DNA from: Hellea sp.
GTDB lineage: Bacteria > Pseudomonadota > Alphaproteobacteria > Caulobacterales > Maricaulaceae
Assembly: GCA_020631215.1 (NCBI GenBank)
Contig: JAHDHS010000010.1
Span: 1-64,000 of the forward strand
DNA: 64,000 bases
Direction: 5' to 3'
Of the stretch, positions 54,131 through 63,356 are shown one piece after another. The position numbers were made by a program, and so were the translations under genes. The notes under the pieces were generated by a model. It worked only from the letters and a program-made list of their open reading frames with translations, was not told the DNA's origin and ran no database searches. The number at the start of each line of letters is the position of its first letter. Within the stretch, counting starts at the first letter, position 1.

Positions 54131-55744
54131 CTAAATCGGTAAGCTCTTGGGGCGCGTCCCGCGCAGCCATGTGGCAGTCAATAGACGCGCAAAGACGACC
54201 GCCGTAAAGACTGACATGACAATTCCGATCGCCAGTGTCACCGCAAAGCCTCGGACTGGACCCGACCCGACAAAATAGAGCGTAATCGCCGCGATTAGGG
54301 TCGTGATATTGGCGTCGAGAATTGGTGCCAGTGAGAGGCGATAGCCGGTTTCAATCGCATTGACTGGCGGGCGGCCTTTATGGGTTTCTTCGCGGATACG
54401 TTCAAAAATCAAAACATTGGCGTCCACCGCCATACCGATGGTCAGGATGATACCCGCAATCCCCGGTAGGGTCAGGGTCGAGCCGAACAAAGTCAAAGCG
54501 CCCGCTATCAGAATGATGTTCGTCCCAAGCGCCATATTCGCAATTGTCCCAAAGCGCAGCCCATAAGACAACCACATAAACAGCGCCACACCGGCAAGAC
54601 CAATCATGGACGCGACTTTACCCGCATTAATCGAGTCTTGTCCCAATCCGGGCCCAACGGTGCGTTCTTCAACAATAATCAGCTTCGCAGGCAGTGCACC
54701 GGCATTGAGCAGCAGCGCAAGTTCCCGCGCGCTTTCAATGGTGAAGCTGCCTTCAATAAAGCCGGAACCGCCCGTAATCGCGCCATTAATGCGCGGGGCC
54801 GTAATGATTTCCTCATCCAGGACAACAGCAAAACGTTTGCCGATATTGCGGGAGGTCAAATCGCCAAAGCTTTTGGCGCAACGGACATTAAAGCTGAAAT
54901 TCACAATCGGATATTGGTTTTGCGGATGCAGACCTTCTGTGGAAGATTTCAAACACTCCCCCGTAATCCGCGTGCGTTTGTCAACGATCAGGCCGCTTTG
55001 CGCGTCTTGCTCTTTAAAATAAGCAGCCCCCGGCGGCAGGCGTCCTTCGCGGGCAGCCTGCATCGCGGCGGCGTTGTTGCTTTCCTCGCGCACCATATGA
55101 AAGGACAGGTTCGCGGTTTTGTTAATCCGGGATTTGATCTCATCAATGTTTTTCGCGCCCGGTACTTGCAGCAGGATCCGCTCATCACCCTCACGGGCCA
55201 AAGTCATCTCAGTTGTGCCTTGCGGGTCAATCCGTTTGCGCAAAACTTCGATAGATTGTTCAATCGTCCGCTTACGGATATCTTCGATATTGGCCTCAGT
55301 GATAGTGACCTTAAAGCCTTTCTCGCCGGTCTGCTCGACATTGGTTGTTTTATCCTGATTCAAACCTGTGGGATCAACGGGGCGCGAGAGCTTGTTTAAG
55401 ACCTCCATGGCCTTGGGCAGATCGTCTATATTACGAACACGGCCGATAACCGCGCCGTCTTCAATGCGGATAAATTCCGTCCGCAATCGGTCGGCATCCC
55501 GAAATTCCTGGAGGATCGCTTGGCGTTCATTTTCAAGTTCTTGCGAGATCACGCTCGACAGGTCGACCTCAAGCAGCATATGCGCCCCGCCCTGCAAATC
55601 CAGACCCAGATTCAGCGTCCGCTGCATCGGCGCAGGCAGTTTTGCCCGTGTCTCCGCAGGGATGGCATTTGGCAAGGCAAAGAACAAGCCAGCCAACACA
55701 GCCGCGAGTATGAAGAAGATTTTCCAGCGGGAGAAAATGAGCAT
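54131..55744 (-). CDS. secD: Protein-export membrane protein SecD
   Basis: Partner of SecF. 537 residues: N-terminal helix (about 8-25), LGLDLQGGAHMLLEV near 45, a large periplasmic domain (P1, with the DPQGTTEMTLAREGDERILLQVPG-type region near 190), then five helices with GMAVDANVLIFERIREET near 440. It is preceded by yajC with a hairpin between. Confidence 0.97.
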   Translation of the reverse strand: MLIFSRWKIFFILAAVLAGLFFALPNAIPAETRAKLPAPMQRTLNLGLDLQGGAHMLLEVDLSSVISQELENERQAILQEFRDADRLRTEFIRIEDGAVIGRVRNIDDLPKAMEVLNKLSRPVDPTGLNQDKTTNVEQTGEKGFKVTITEANIEDIRKRTIEQSIEVLRKRIDPQGTTEMTLAREGDERILLQVPGAKNIDEIKSRINKTANLSFHMVREESNNAAAMQAAREGRLPPGAAYFKEQDAQSGLIVDKRTRITGECLKSSTEGLHPQNQYPIVNFSFNVRCAKSFGDLTSRNIGKRFAVVLDEEIITAPRINGAITGGSGFIEGSFTIESARELALLLNAGALPAKLIIVEERTVGPGLGQDSINAGKVASMIGLAGVALFMWLSYGLRFGTIANMALGTNIILIAGALTLFGSTLTLPGIAGIILTIGMAVDANVLIFERIREETHKGRPPVNAIETGYRLSLAPILDANITTLIAAITLYFVGSGPVRGFAVTLAIGIVMSVFTAVVFARLLTATWLRGTRPKSLPI

Positions 55745-55760
55745 ATTTATATGTTCCGCA

Positions 55761-55785
55761 AAAATTAAGCGGGCCGTAGCCCGCT
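55761..55785 (-). terminator. Hairpin between yajC and secD, possible attenuator
   Basis: agcgggc and gcccgct form a perfect seven-base stem with a four-base loop; on the minus strand it is followed by TTAATTTTTG. Placed between two genes that must be co-expressed, it may partly terminate transcripts after yajC. Confidence 0.5.
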
Positions 55786-55792
55786 ATCTTGA

Positions 55793-56119
55793 TTATTTCG
55801 TATCGTTGGCCGCAACAGACTTGTTGCGCACATCGGCAATCATGGTCCGCACGACTTTAACATCATTAGACCCAAAGCTGACCGTCAATTCGTCATCACT
55901 ATTGACTTTTTTCACCTTCCCAATCAGCCCGCCATTGGTGACAATCGTATCGCCGCGCTGAATAGAGGACAGCAATTCGCGATGCTGTTTGATGCGTTTG
56001 TTTTGAGGACGGATCAGCAGAAAGTAAAAGATCAGACCGATCAGAATAAAGGGGATAAAGCTGCTCAGCGCCCCGGCCGTGCTACCGGTTGAAGCTTGAA
56101 AAATAAGAGAAATAGGCAT
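55793..56119 (-). CDS. yajC: Sec translocon accessory protein YajC
   Basis: A small membrane partner of SecDF. I use the ATG at 56119 (MPISLIFQASTG), giving 108 residues; the track start (56218) would make the gene read through a hairpin and adds no family sequence. One membrane helix (about 20-40), then the family motif FLLIRPQNKRIKQHRELLSSIQRGDTIVTNGG and a small beta domain. First gene before secD and secF. Confidence 0.94.
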   Translation of the reverse strand: MPISLIFQASTGSTAGALSSFIPFILIGLIFYFLLIRPQNKRIKQHRELLSSIQRGDTIVTNGGLIGKVKKVNSDDELTVSFGSNDVKVVRTMIADVRNKSVAANDTK

Positions 56120-56145
56120 GTCGTCCCCGCTCCGTTCTACAAGAG

Positions 56146-56170
56146 AAAGGCCGCGTGGGTCACGGCCTTT
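56146..56170 (-). terminator. Hairpin between the LysM gene and yajC
   Basis: aaaggccg and cggccttt form a perfect eight-base stem around a nine-base loop, about 110 bases after the LysM stop and 27 before the yajC start. Both sides end in short T/A runs, so it could terminate the LysM transcript or act in the yajC leader. Confidence 0.6.
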
Positions 56171-56277
56171 GAATTTACGAATGTATATAGGGCCGCATTT
56201 CGACATTGCAACGGCCAAGCGAAATATTTCACCTGTTTTCGCGCCGCAGATTTATCCGGCGCTTGTGGCGTAGACGC

Positions 56278-57099
56278 CTAATTCGTCAAACAATGACCGC
56301 TGGGCAACGTCAACATCTGCCCGGGTTTCAAGGCGTTTGGATTGGAAAGATTATTCGTCGAAATCAAATCCGCTACAGCCACACAGCTGCGGCGGGAAAT
56401 TGAATAGAGCGTGTCTTTCGGCAATACCGCATAGCTCTGCGACGTCCCGCTGACTGAAACCGGCTGCACGACGCGGCGCGTCACAAATCCATCCTGCACG
56501 GGCGAGCTGGCAAAGATTGGCTGCGTCATGGTTGTATTCAGGCTTTGCTGCGGAATGGCAGTTGCCGGAATTTTCAGGTTCTGACCCAAGCCGATATTCG
56601 TGCTGTAAAGGCCATTGGCATCCTGAATGGCCGCAACCGTCGTGCCATAGCGTTTGGAGATATTATAAAGCGTATCGCCCTTGGCGACTGTGTGCATCAT
56701 TTGTGTCGTGGCAATGGTTGGCGCAGTTGTGACTGTCGTCGGCGCAGCTTCGTAAAGATCGATTTCATAAGCCCCGGAAATATTTCCAGACGGTGCCGGA
56801 TAGCCTTGATAGGCGCGGATACGGTCTGCCTCTCTCTGTACCGGATCAGAGGTTTGAGATGTCACGGTTGTACGGATGTAGGGCTGAGCCGGCTCTGAAA
56901 CAATCGTGTAAGAGCTTTCAGATTGAACCGTCGTTTCGGGTTGATAAATTTCAACCGTACCGCCTTGATAAGCCGGAGTGATACCAAGATTGCCGTATAC
57001 ACGAGGCTTAAATCGATCATCATCCAAGTGATCCTGCGCGGCGGCAGAACCTGCCAGTGCGACGGTCAAAGCGGTGGTTAGTAAGATTACAGAGCGCAT
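56278..57099 (-). CDS. Exported protein with two LysM domains
   Basis: A 273-residue exported protein: signal peptide to AGSAAAQ, a Pro/Thr-rich middle, and two LysM domains (about 130-175: HTVAKGDTLYNISKRYGTTVAAIQDANGL, and 223-268: YAVLPKDTLYSISRRSCVAVADLI). LysM binds peptidoglycan. The gene at this place in related genomes usually also has an M23 endopeptidase domain (NlpD-like); here none is present, so it is a binding protein only. It lies between the yajC/secDF and tatABC blocks on the same strand. Confidence 0.87.
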   Translation of the reverse strand: MRSVILLTTALTVALAGSAAAQDHLDDDRFKPRVYGNLGITPAYQGGTVEIYQPETTVQSESSYTIVSEPAQPYIRTTVTSQTSDPVQREADRIRAYQGYPAPSGNISGAYEIDLYEAAPTTVTTAPTIATTQMMHTVAKGDTLYNISKRYGTTVAAIQDANGLYSTNIGLGQNLKIPATAIPQQSLNTTMTQPIFASSPVQDGFVTRRVVQPVSVSGTSQSYAVLPKDTLYSISRRSCVAVADLISTNNLSNPNALKPGQMLTLPSGHCLTN

Positions 57100-57177
57100 A
57101 GCTATTCCCTTCCCATGGGTATAAATTCCCGCAGATAGTGAAGCTTTGTGGTTAATGAAGCGCTAAGAAAAGCGTAA

Positions 57178-57996
57178 TTATGGGCCAGTGCTTTCCGGCT
57201 TTTTCTGCAATACAGACACGCTTAAAATCGAAATCTCATAAAGCAAATAGATCGCAATAATCAGGATGAATTGTGAAAACGGATCGGGCGGCGTGACAAA
57301 GGCGGCAAAAACAGCAATCCCCAACAGCGCATATTTTCGGCCCTTCTTTAAGGTTTCAGCTCTGATGATGCCTGCCCGCCCCAAAAGGCTGAGCACTACA
57401 GGCAATTGAAACGACAGGCCAAAAGCCAAAAACAAAGTCGTGGCCAGCTTTAGGTAATCGGCGATTTTCGTCAAAAGCTCGATGGATTGGGTCTCTGACA
57501 CCATTTGCTGCTTCAGGGCAAATTCCATGACAAACGGAAAAATGAAAAAGAAAACCAATGACGCACCCGCTATGAATAAAACAGGGGATATCAACAGGTA
57601 AGGCAGGAAAGCTCGCTTTTCATTCTTATACAATCCCGGCGCGACAAAGCGGTAAAACTGATAAGCCATGACCGGAAACCCAATCACAACCCCGCCAAAA
57701 AGCGCGATCTTCAGCTTCGCGAAAAACGTCTCAAGCGGATAGGTCGAGATCAGTTCTAAATCGATTGGTTCTAGCCCTTTGGCCTCTAACCCTGAATTAT
57801 AGCGCGCAAGCGCGACCTCAAATGGCCACATCAAGAGTGTGATGATCTCGTCCAGAAACGGGATACAGATGATACAGCCGATGACCAGAGCGATGACGCA
57901 TTTGATCAGCCTGGCCCGAAGCTCCAGCAAATGATCCATGAGCGGGGCCTTGCTCGCCTCTATCTCAGTCTCCGGGGTTGGCAGAGCCTCCGTCAT
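57178..57996 (-). CDS. tatC: Twin-arginine translocase subunit TatC
   Basis: Recognises twin-arginine signal peptides of folded cargo. 272 residues with six membrane helices. Conserved MDHLLELRARLIKCV near 20 includes the Glu and Arg that bind the signal; FVAPGLYKNEKRAFLPYLL is near 116 and the periplasmic loop precedes helix 4. ATGA overlap with tatB. Confidence 0.97.
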   Translation of the reverse strand: MTEALPTPETEIEASKAPLMDHLLELRARLIKCVIALVIGCIICIPFLDEIITLLMWPFEVALARYNSGLEAKGLEPIDLELISTYPLETFFAKLKIALFGGVVIGFPVMAYQFYRFVAPGLYKNEKRAFLPYLLISPVLFIAGASLVFFFIFPFVMEFALKQQMVSETQSIELLTKIADYLKLATTLFLAFGLSFQLPVVLSLLGRAGIIRAETLKKGRKYALLGIAVFAAFVTPPDPFSQFILIIAIYLLYEISILSVSVLQKKPESTGP

Positions 57997-58325
57997 GACT
58001 GGCCCTTACCCGTACGCGGCGATGATTTATCTGTCGCCGCGCGCAAGTCATTATCCAGAGCGGTCATTTCATTCTCAAGGTCTTCGGATAATTCACTGAT
58101 AGGGTTGAGTTTTTTCAGCTCTTGGATTTCTCGGCGCATAGCCGCGATTTCTTCTTCCGCGCCCATTTCATCAAATGCGTCTTTGAACTCCTGTCCCATA
58201 GCGCGGATTTTTGACATCCATTGCCCAAGCGTTCTCATAACTTTCGGCAGGTCTTTGGGCCCCACGACAATAATCGCCAAGAGCATCAAAACGATCATTT
58301 CTGAAAAACCGACTGACGGGAGCAT
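57993..58325 (-). CDS. tatB: Sec-independent translocase protein TatB
   Basis: A 110-residue TatB: short N-terminal helix with the Glu near position 8 (FSEMIVLMLLAIIVVGPKDLPKVMRTLG), then an amphipathic helix and a charged tail (DEMGAEEEIAAMRREIQELKKL). It forms the cargo receptor with TatC. It lies 29 bases downstream of tatA. Confidence 0.95.
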   Translation of the reverse strand: MLPSVGFSEMIVLMLLAIIVVGPKDLPKVMRTLGQWMSKIRAMGQEFKDAFDEMGAEEEIAAMRREIQELKKLNPISELSEDLENEMTALDNDLRAATDKSSPRTGKGQS

Positions 58326-58354
58326 GAGGCGTCGCCTTTAGCTAGGGTGCAGGA

Positions 58355-58564
58355 CTATTGCTTCTCGTCCTTTTTCGGCGTGACATCCAGAGCCTCATCA
58401 GCGGCGTCTTTGGTCTCGTCAACGCCATCCTTCAAACCCTTTTTAAAGCTGGTAATGCCCTTGCCCAAATCACCCATAATATTGGATATGCGCCCTCGCC
58501 CGCCAAAAATCATGAGCGCCAAAACAGCAATGAATAATAATCCGAGTGGGTGAATGCCGCCCAT
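58355..58564 (-). CDS. tatA: Sec-independent translocase protein TatA
   Basis: A 69-residue TatA: one helix (PLGLLFIAVLALMIFGGRGRIS) followed by an amphipathic helix (IMGDLGKGITSFKKGLKDG) and an acidic tail. It forms the translocation pore or patch. First of the tatABC block. Confidence 0.95.
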   Translation of the reverse strand: MGGIHPLGLLFIAVLALMIFGGRGRISNIMGDLGKGITSFKKGLKDGVDETKDAADEALDVTPKKDEKQ

Positions 58565-58614
58565 AACAAGCTTCCTTATGTTTAGCTGCTATATACGGAT
58601 GCAATCACGCAGGT

Positions 58615-59370
58615 TCAAGCGCCCTCTTCATCCTCTGCCATAAAGTCTTCGAAAAACTCTGGGTCAGCTTCATCTTCCAGCGGATCTTCTTCATCCGTTA
58701 AATCATCAGGCATCATGGGTTCAGGCATTTCAAAATCTTTGGGCAGGCGCGGATCAAGCAGGCCGGCAGCCTTTAAATCTTCACGGCCCGGTAGATCAGA
58801 AATTGTTTCCAGATTGAAATGCGCCAGAAACCCATCGGTTGTGCCATAGGTCACAGGCCGGCCCGGTGTGCGGCGACGACCGCGCAAGCGAAGCCATCCC
58901 AGCTCCATCAGCACATCCAGCGTGCCTTTGGACACGGCCACACCGCGAACATCTTCGATCTCGGCGCGCGTGACAGGCTGGTGATAAGCCACAATGGCGA
59001 GTGTCTCCAGCGCGGCCTTAGAGAGCTTTCGCGGGGTTTCTTTGATATCGACCAGATTAGCCTCCAGATCAGGGGCCGTTTGAAAGCGCCAGCGATCCGC
59101 GACCCGCACCAGATTAATACCGCGCCCGGCATAATCCCGCTGTAACCGGGCGAGGATTGTCCCGATATCCGCCGTTTCAGGCAATCTTTCACGCAAGGTC
59201 TGTACATCGATTGGCTCCACCGCAGCAAAGAGCAAAGCCTCGACGTGGCGTAAATCCTGATCCAGCGCCTCACCTTCACCCGGCTGTTTCAGGCGTTGGG
59301 ACAAATTAACCACACCCTCTTCGATACCGATGGTCGCCTTATCAATCCGTTTCGATGTTGGTTTGGACAT
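58615..59370 (-). CDS. scpB: Segregation and condensation protein B
   Basis: With ScpA and SMC it condenses and separates chromosomes. 251 residues: two winged-helix regions, with HVEALLFAAVEPIDVQTLRERLP near 45, ETLAIVAYHQPVTRAEIEDVRGV near 120 and GRPVTYGTTDGFLAHFNL near 165. The C-terminus is a long acidic tail (EEDPLEDEADPEFFEDFMAEDEEG). It starts three bases after scpA. Confidence 0.95.
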   Translation of the reverse strand: MSKPTSKRIDKATIGIEEGVVNLSQRLKQPGEGEALDQDLRHVEALLFAAVEPIDVQTLRERLPETADIGTILARLQRDYAGRGINLVRVADRWRFQTAPDLEANLVDIKETPRKLSKAALETLAIVAYHQPVTRAEIEDVRGVAVSKGTLDVLMELGWLRLRGRRRTPGRPVTYGTTDGFLAHFNLETISDLPGREDLKAAGLLDPRLPKDFEMPEPMMPDDLTDEEDPLEDEADPEFFEDFMAEDEEGA

Positions 59371-59373
59371 GGA

Positions 59374-60204
59374 TTATCCTCGTTTTTCTTCGTCTTTGGC
59401 CCGCGCCGCGTCACGCAGATAGATCGGTGTGTAGGCCCCGGTTTGACGTAATTCGATTTCGCCTTCTTTGGCCAGTTCCAGACCGGCCAGCAAAGAGCTC
59501 GCCCGCACAGATGACGTCTGGACGCCTTCGCCGACCTCCGACGCATCGGGCAATAGGCTGTCCAAAGCCGTCCAGTCAGACAGATTAACACCGACAGACT
59601 TCATTGCGCGGCGAAGGCGGTTGCGCGCATCCTCCAGCCCCATGACTTTGGGTTTTTTCAGCGTATGGACTTTGATCTCTGCGCGGGAACGGCTGTCACC
59701 ATAGGCTTGAAGCAAATCAAAAATCTCCGCCTCATAAATGGGCGAGGTCCGCGAGCGCAGTCCTTCGGGCATGCCGCGCACATAGACGGATTGACCGACC
59801 TGCGGAGCTCGGAAAAGCCCGTCCACCGCCCGGCGCATAGCCTCCAGACGTTCCAGACGAAACGCCAAATGTGCTGCCAGTTCTTCAGCCTCAGGTAAAG
59901 CATCCGCATCATCGCTCGGCAAGATTAGACGCGATTTAAGATAAGCCAGCCATGCCGCCATGACCAGATAATCCGCCGCAAGTTCTATGCGTAAATCCTG
60001 CGCGGTTTTGATGAAGGCAATAAATTGTTCGGCGAGTTCCAAGATCGAAATTCTTGCCAGATCGACTTTCTGCTTGCGGGCAAGTTCCAGCAGTAAATGC
60101 AGCGGCCCCTCATAGCCGTCTACATCCAAAATCAATCCTTCGCCGTCATCGGCGGCATTGTCTGCCGCCTCAAACTTGACGTCTTCTTCAAACAGCTCGC
60201 TCAT
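59374..60204 (-). CDS. scpA: Segregation and condensation protein A
   Basis: The kleisin that bridges the SMC heads. 276 residues: N-terminal DVDGYEGPLHLLLELARKQKVDLARISILELAEQFIAF (about 30-66), DYLVMAAWLAYLKSRLILP near 82, and a C-terminal winged-helix region (SSVRASSLLAGLELAKEGEIELRQ). The ATG overlaps the nagZ stop by four bases. Confidence 0.96.
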   Translation of the reverse strand: MSELFEEDVKFEAADNAADDGEGLILDVDGYEGPLHLLLELARKQKVDLARISILELAEQFIAFIKTAQDLRIELAADYLVMAAWLAYLKSRLILPSDDADALPEAEELAAHLAFRLERLEAMRRAVDGLFRAPQVGQSVYVRGMPEGLRSRTSPIYEAEIFDLLQAYGDSRSRAEIKVHTLKKPKVMGLEDARNRLRRAMKSVGVNLSDWTALDSLLPDASEVGEGVQTSSVRASSLLAGLELAKEGEIELRQTGAYTPIYLRDAARAKDEEKRG

Positions 60205-61220
60205 GCGACCCTCGCCTTGGCTGCCTCGGACACCAACCGGTCAAATTCCCGCTCGGCGGAAGGACGGTCAAACTCCGTGACGTGTTCTGCGCAGTTTTCA
60301 GCGATTCGGGCCCGCATGATAGAGCGGCCCTCTAAATTCCGGCCCCCTTTGGCAACCAATACCATATCCGCCATTTTACCCGAACATTGCAGGGCAATAT
60401 CGCATCCTGCCGCCAGTGCCCGCTCTGTTTTGCGGGTCAGAGTTCCGTTTAAAGCTTTCATGTCCAGATCATCACTCATGACCAAACCATCATAACCGAT
60501 GGCCGCCCGCACCAATTCCGTCAGGCTTTTTCTGGACACGGTGACGGCGGTGCGCGAGCTATATGTGTAGACAGCATGTGCCGTCATCGCCATGGGCGCA
60601 TCATTTAATAAACGAAATGGCAGAAAGTCTGTTTTTTCCAAGGTCGCGCGCGCAGCCTCTATTGTCGGCAAAGCCTTATGGCTGTCGACCTTAGCGCGGC
60701 CATGACCGGGAATATGTTTGATCACAGGCGCAACGCCCCCCATCAACAGCCCCGCCATACAGGCATGGGCGCGATCAACTATCTGGGCTGTGGTTTTGCC
60801 GAATGCCCGATCAGAAATAATCGGGTCTGCCCCTTTCACCGGCAAGTCCAAAACCGGGGCGCAATCTGCCGTGATACCGACGGTGCGTAAATCATCCGCG
60901 ATCAAACGATAGGCCAAAAAGGCGGCCCGCTTTTGATCTTCGGCTTCGGGCAAATATCCAAACAAAGACGCCGCCGGATAGTCGCGCCAATGCGGGGGGC
61001 GCATACGCCGAACGCGGCCGCCTTCCTGGTCGATAAAAATCAGCGCATCTCTGCCGACCGCCTGCCGAATATCCCCGCACAGCCGCCTGACTTGCGCGGG
61101 CGTTTCAATATTGCGGGCAAATAAAATAAAACCCCAGGGATTGGCATCCCGGAAAAACGCAGACTCTGCGGCCGTCAATTTAGGCCCGGACAGCCCGAAG
61201 ATGACAGCCAGTTGACTCAC
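60201..61220 (-). CDS. nagZ: Beta-N-acetylhexosaminidase
   Basis: Removes N-acetylglucosamine from cell-wall muropeptides during recycling (GH3 family), in the cytoplasm. The GTG at 61220 overlaps the SPOR gene stop as GTGA and gives 339 residues; the track start at 61268 would overlap that gene by 52 bases. Motifs: FIDQEGGRVRRMRPPHW near 80, IKHIPGHGRAKVDSHKALP near 160 (substrate Lys, His and the acid-base His), and MSDDLDMKAL near 240 with the Asp nucleophile. Confidence 0.95.
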   Translation of the reverse strand: MSQLAVIFGLSGPKLTAAESAFFRDANPWGFILFARNIETPAQVRRLCGDIRQAVGRDALIFIDQEGGRVRRMRPPHWRDYPAASLFGYLPEAEDQKRAAFLAYRLIADDLRTVGITADCAPVLDLPVKGADPIISDRAFGKTTAQIVDRAHACMAGLLMGGVAPVIKHIPGHGRAKVDSHKALPTIEAARATLEKTDFLPFRLLNDAPMAMTAHAVYTYSSRTAVTVSRKSLTELVRAAIGYDGLVMSDDLDMKALNGTLTRKTERALAAGCDIALQCSGKMADMVLVAKGGRNLEGRSIMRARIAENCAEHVTEFDRPSAEREFDRLVSEAAKARVA

Positions 61221-61966
61221 TTTTTGGTCACGAAACAGGCTTGGCCCACATCTTTTAGGGCTCGGCACATCTGGTTCGCCGCAGATTTATCCGCCAGCCC
61301 GGCCAGGCGCGTGCGAAAATATATGCCCTTCTCGGCCAGGTCGACCCGGCGCACATCCGCATAGAAATCAGATGTCACAATAGAGGGATGTTTGCGCCGC
61401 AATGTATTCCAGACATTTTGGGCATCTGCCTGTGACCGCACAGAGGCGACCTGAACCACCCATTCGGAGTTACCGGCGGCGACTGACGAAGGCACTGCGA
61501 TTTCGCGCGGCGGCGGCGTGTATGCCGGCTCCGGCGTGGTCTCTATGACGGGCTTTTCGGCGCCAGGACGGTTCATGACCGGCTCTTCGACCTTAATATT
61601 GGCCGTTTCGGGGATTTTGATTGGCACTTCGGGCGCCGCTGTTGTCGTCACAGTTTCATCAGGCTTTTGCCCGTCCATCACGTCAAAGACCGCCTTATCC
61701 TGATCCGGCGTCTGGATCCCGCCAGCCTCTTTTGGCGGCACTTTGAAGGGGGTGTTATCCGCCGTGATGCGTGGCGGGTCGCCCCGGTCACGCACGCCGG
61801 GCTGATAGAGCTTCAGCACAATAAAGGCCAGCGCCAGCAATATCCCAAAGCCGATTAACAGCTTGATCAGTCCTTGCCGCCCTGAACTGTCGCGCACATC
61901 AAAGGGCTGTAAGGTTTCGTCATCTGCCTGCATATTTGCAGAAAATTCTGTCTCATTACCTGACAT
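61217..61966 (-). CDS. SPOR-domain cell-envelope protein
   Basis: The ATG at 61966 has GGAGC upstream and is preferred to the track start (62005). 249 residues: short cytoplasmic segment, one membrane helix (about 35-52), a Pro/Glu/Thr-rich periplasmic linker (about 60-165) and a C-terminal SPOR domain (about 170-249: WVVQVASVRSQADAQNVWNTLRRKHPSI). SPOR domains bind denuded glycan at division sites. This gene precedes nagZ in many Alphaproteobacteria. Confidence 0.9.
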   Translation of the reverse strand: MSGNETEFSANMQADDETLQPFDVRDSSGRQGLIKLLIGFGILLALAFIVLKLYQPGVRDRGDPPRITADNTPFKVPPKEAGGIQTPDQDKAVFDVMDGQKPDETVTTTAAPEVPIKIPETANIKVEEPVMNRPGAEKPVIETTPEPAYTPPPREIAVPSSVAAGNSEWVVQVASVRSQADAQNVWNTLRRKHPSIVTSDFYADVRRVDLAEKGIYFRTRLAGLADKSAANQMCRALKDVGQACFVTKK

Positions 61967-62097
61967 TCTTGCTCCTATCCCCATAAGCCGCGCCGAACGA
62001 ATCATTTAGCTTAACCCGCAATCTAAACGAAAAGCGCGGGTTTTGGGGTCAAATTTCCTGTTGTTTAAAAGCCTTACGCGGAAAGGTTAACCAAAAC

Positions 62098-63288
62098 TTA
62101 CAGGTAACCTGTGACGGTGAAGAGTTTTCGGTGCTCTGCGATGGCAAAACTATCCGTCATCCCGGCAATATAGTCACAAACGATCCGCGCTGTCTCGGGC
62201 GTATCCGGCCCTGTGCAGGTCTTACCCAGAGCCGTCGGCAGGATACCCGGATCTGCGATGAAAAGACCAAACAACTCTTTGACCACCCGGGAGGCCTGCC
62301 CCATCATGCGATTGACTTTGTAATGACGATACATGTTCTCCATCAAGAAAAGCCGCAGCGGTTTCTCCTGCGCCCGGAAATCATCCGAAAAATCACAAAT
62401 CGGACGTGACAAATTTCGGATTTCCTGCGCGCTTTTCGGCGCTTCGTCTTCGAGCCTGTTGCGGGTTTCTTTCAAAACATCCGCCACCATATAGCCGATC
62501 AAGTCCCGCACGGCTTCATGGATGAGGCGGTCCTCTGAAATATCGGGGTAGCGCCGCCTGACATCGGCAAAGGCCTCGCCGACAATCGGCACTTCACCCA
62601 CCTGATCCACGGTGAACAGACCAGCGCGAAGCCCGTCATCAATGTCGTGATTATTATAAGCGATGTCATCCGCCAGTGCCGCAACCTGAGCCTCCGGCCC
62701 GGCATATGTGTCCAACTCCAAATCTTTCCAATTCGGAATAACTTTCAAAGCCCATGGCAAACCTTTAATATCACTCGGTTTTTTAACCAAAGGGCCATTA
62801 TGTTTGGCGATCCCTTCCAAAGTTTCCCACGTCAAATTTAAACCGTCAAATTCGGCATATCGCCCTTCTAATTTCGTGACGATCCGCAAGGTCTGGGCAT
62901 TGTGATCAAACCCGCCATAAGGCGCCATACAGTCTGCCAGAGCATCTTCACCGGAATGACCGAAAGGCGGGTGTCCCAAATCATGGGCCAGCGCCAGACA
63001 CTCCGCCAAATCCTCATCCAGCCCCAGCACCCGCGCAATTGACCGCGCGATCTGTGAGACCTCCAATGAATGCGTCAGGCGCGTGCGGTAATAATCTCCT
63101 TCATGAGAGACGAAGACCTGCGTTTTGCCTTTCAATCGGCGAAATGCGGAAGAATGTATAATCCTGTCTTTATCGCGCTGAAACGGGCTGCGTTCCGAGG
63201 TCGATGGCTGCGGGATCGCCCGCCCCTGGCAGTTTTCAGGATCAGACGCATAAGGTGCGCGCTGACGACTGGCTGAAAATGTGGTCAC
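62098..63288 (-). CDS. dgt: Deoxyguanosinetriphosphate triphosphohydrolase-like protein
   Basis: An HD-superfamily dNTPase that splits dNTP to nucleoside and triphosphate. 396 residues starting at GTG with GAGAGGAC upstream. Motifs: QRDKDRIIHSSAFRRLKGKTQVF near 36, the first metal His in RLTHSLEV near 72, AHDLGHPPFGHSGEDAL near 107 (HD pair), and ADDIAYNNHDIDDGL near 205. It is divergent from the Fe-S carrier gene. In many relatives argS lies between dgt and the SPOR gene; here the gap is only about 130 bases. Confidence 0.95.
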   Translation of the reverse strand: MTTFSASRQRAPYASDPENCQGRAIPQPSTSERSPFQRDKDRIIHSSAFRRLKGKTQVFVSHEGDYYRTRLTHSLEVSQIARSIARVLGLDEDLAECLALAHDLGHPPFGHSGEDALADCMAPYGGFDHNAQTLRIVTKLEGRYAEFDGLNLTWETLEGIAKHNGPLVKKPSDIKGLPWALKVIPNWKDLELDTYAGPEAQVAALADDIAYNNHDIDDGLRAGLFTVDQVGEVPIVGEAFADVRRRYPDISEDRLIHEAVRDLIGYMVADVLKETRNRLEDEAPKSAQEIRNLSRPICDFSDDFRAQEKPLRLFLMENMYRHYKVNRMMGQASRVVKELFGLFIADPGILPTALGKTCTGPDTPETARIVCDYIAGMTDSFAIAEHRKLFTVTGYL

Positions 63289-63356
63289 AGGCTTTTGTCC
63301 TCTCAGGCGGCCGCAAGGGGCTTTCGCAAATCAGTTCCGCGCCCTATATAACCATT

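Noticed and set aside
54638-55399. 253-residue plus-strand ORF
   Set aside because: Antisense to secD with no recognisable domain.
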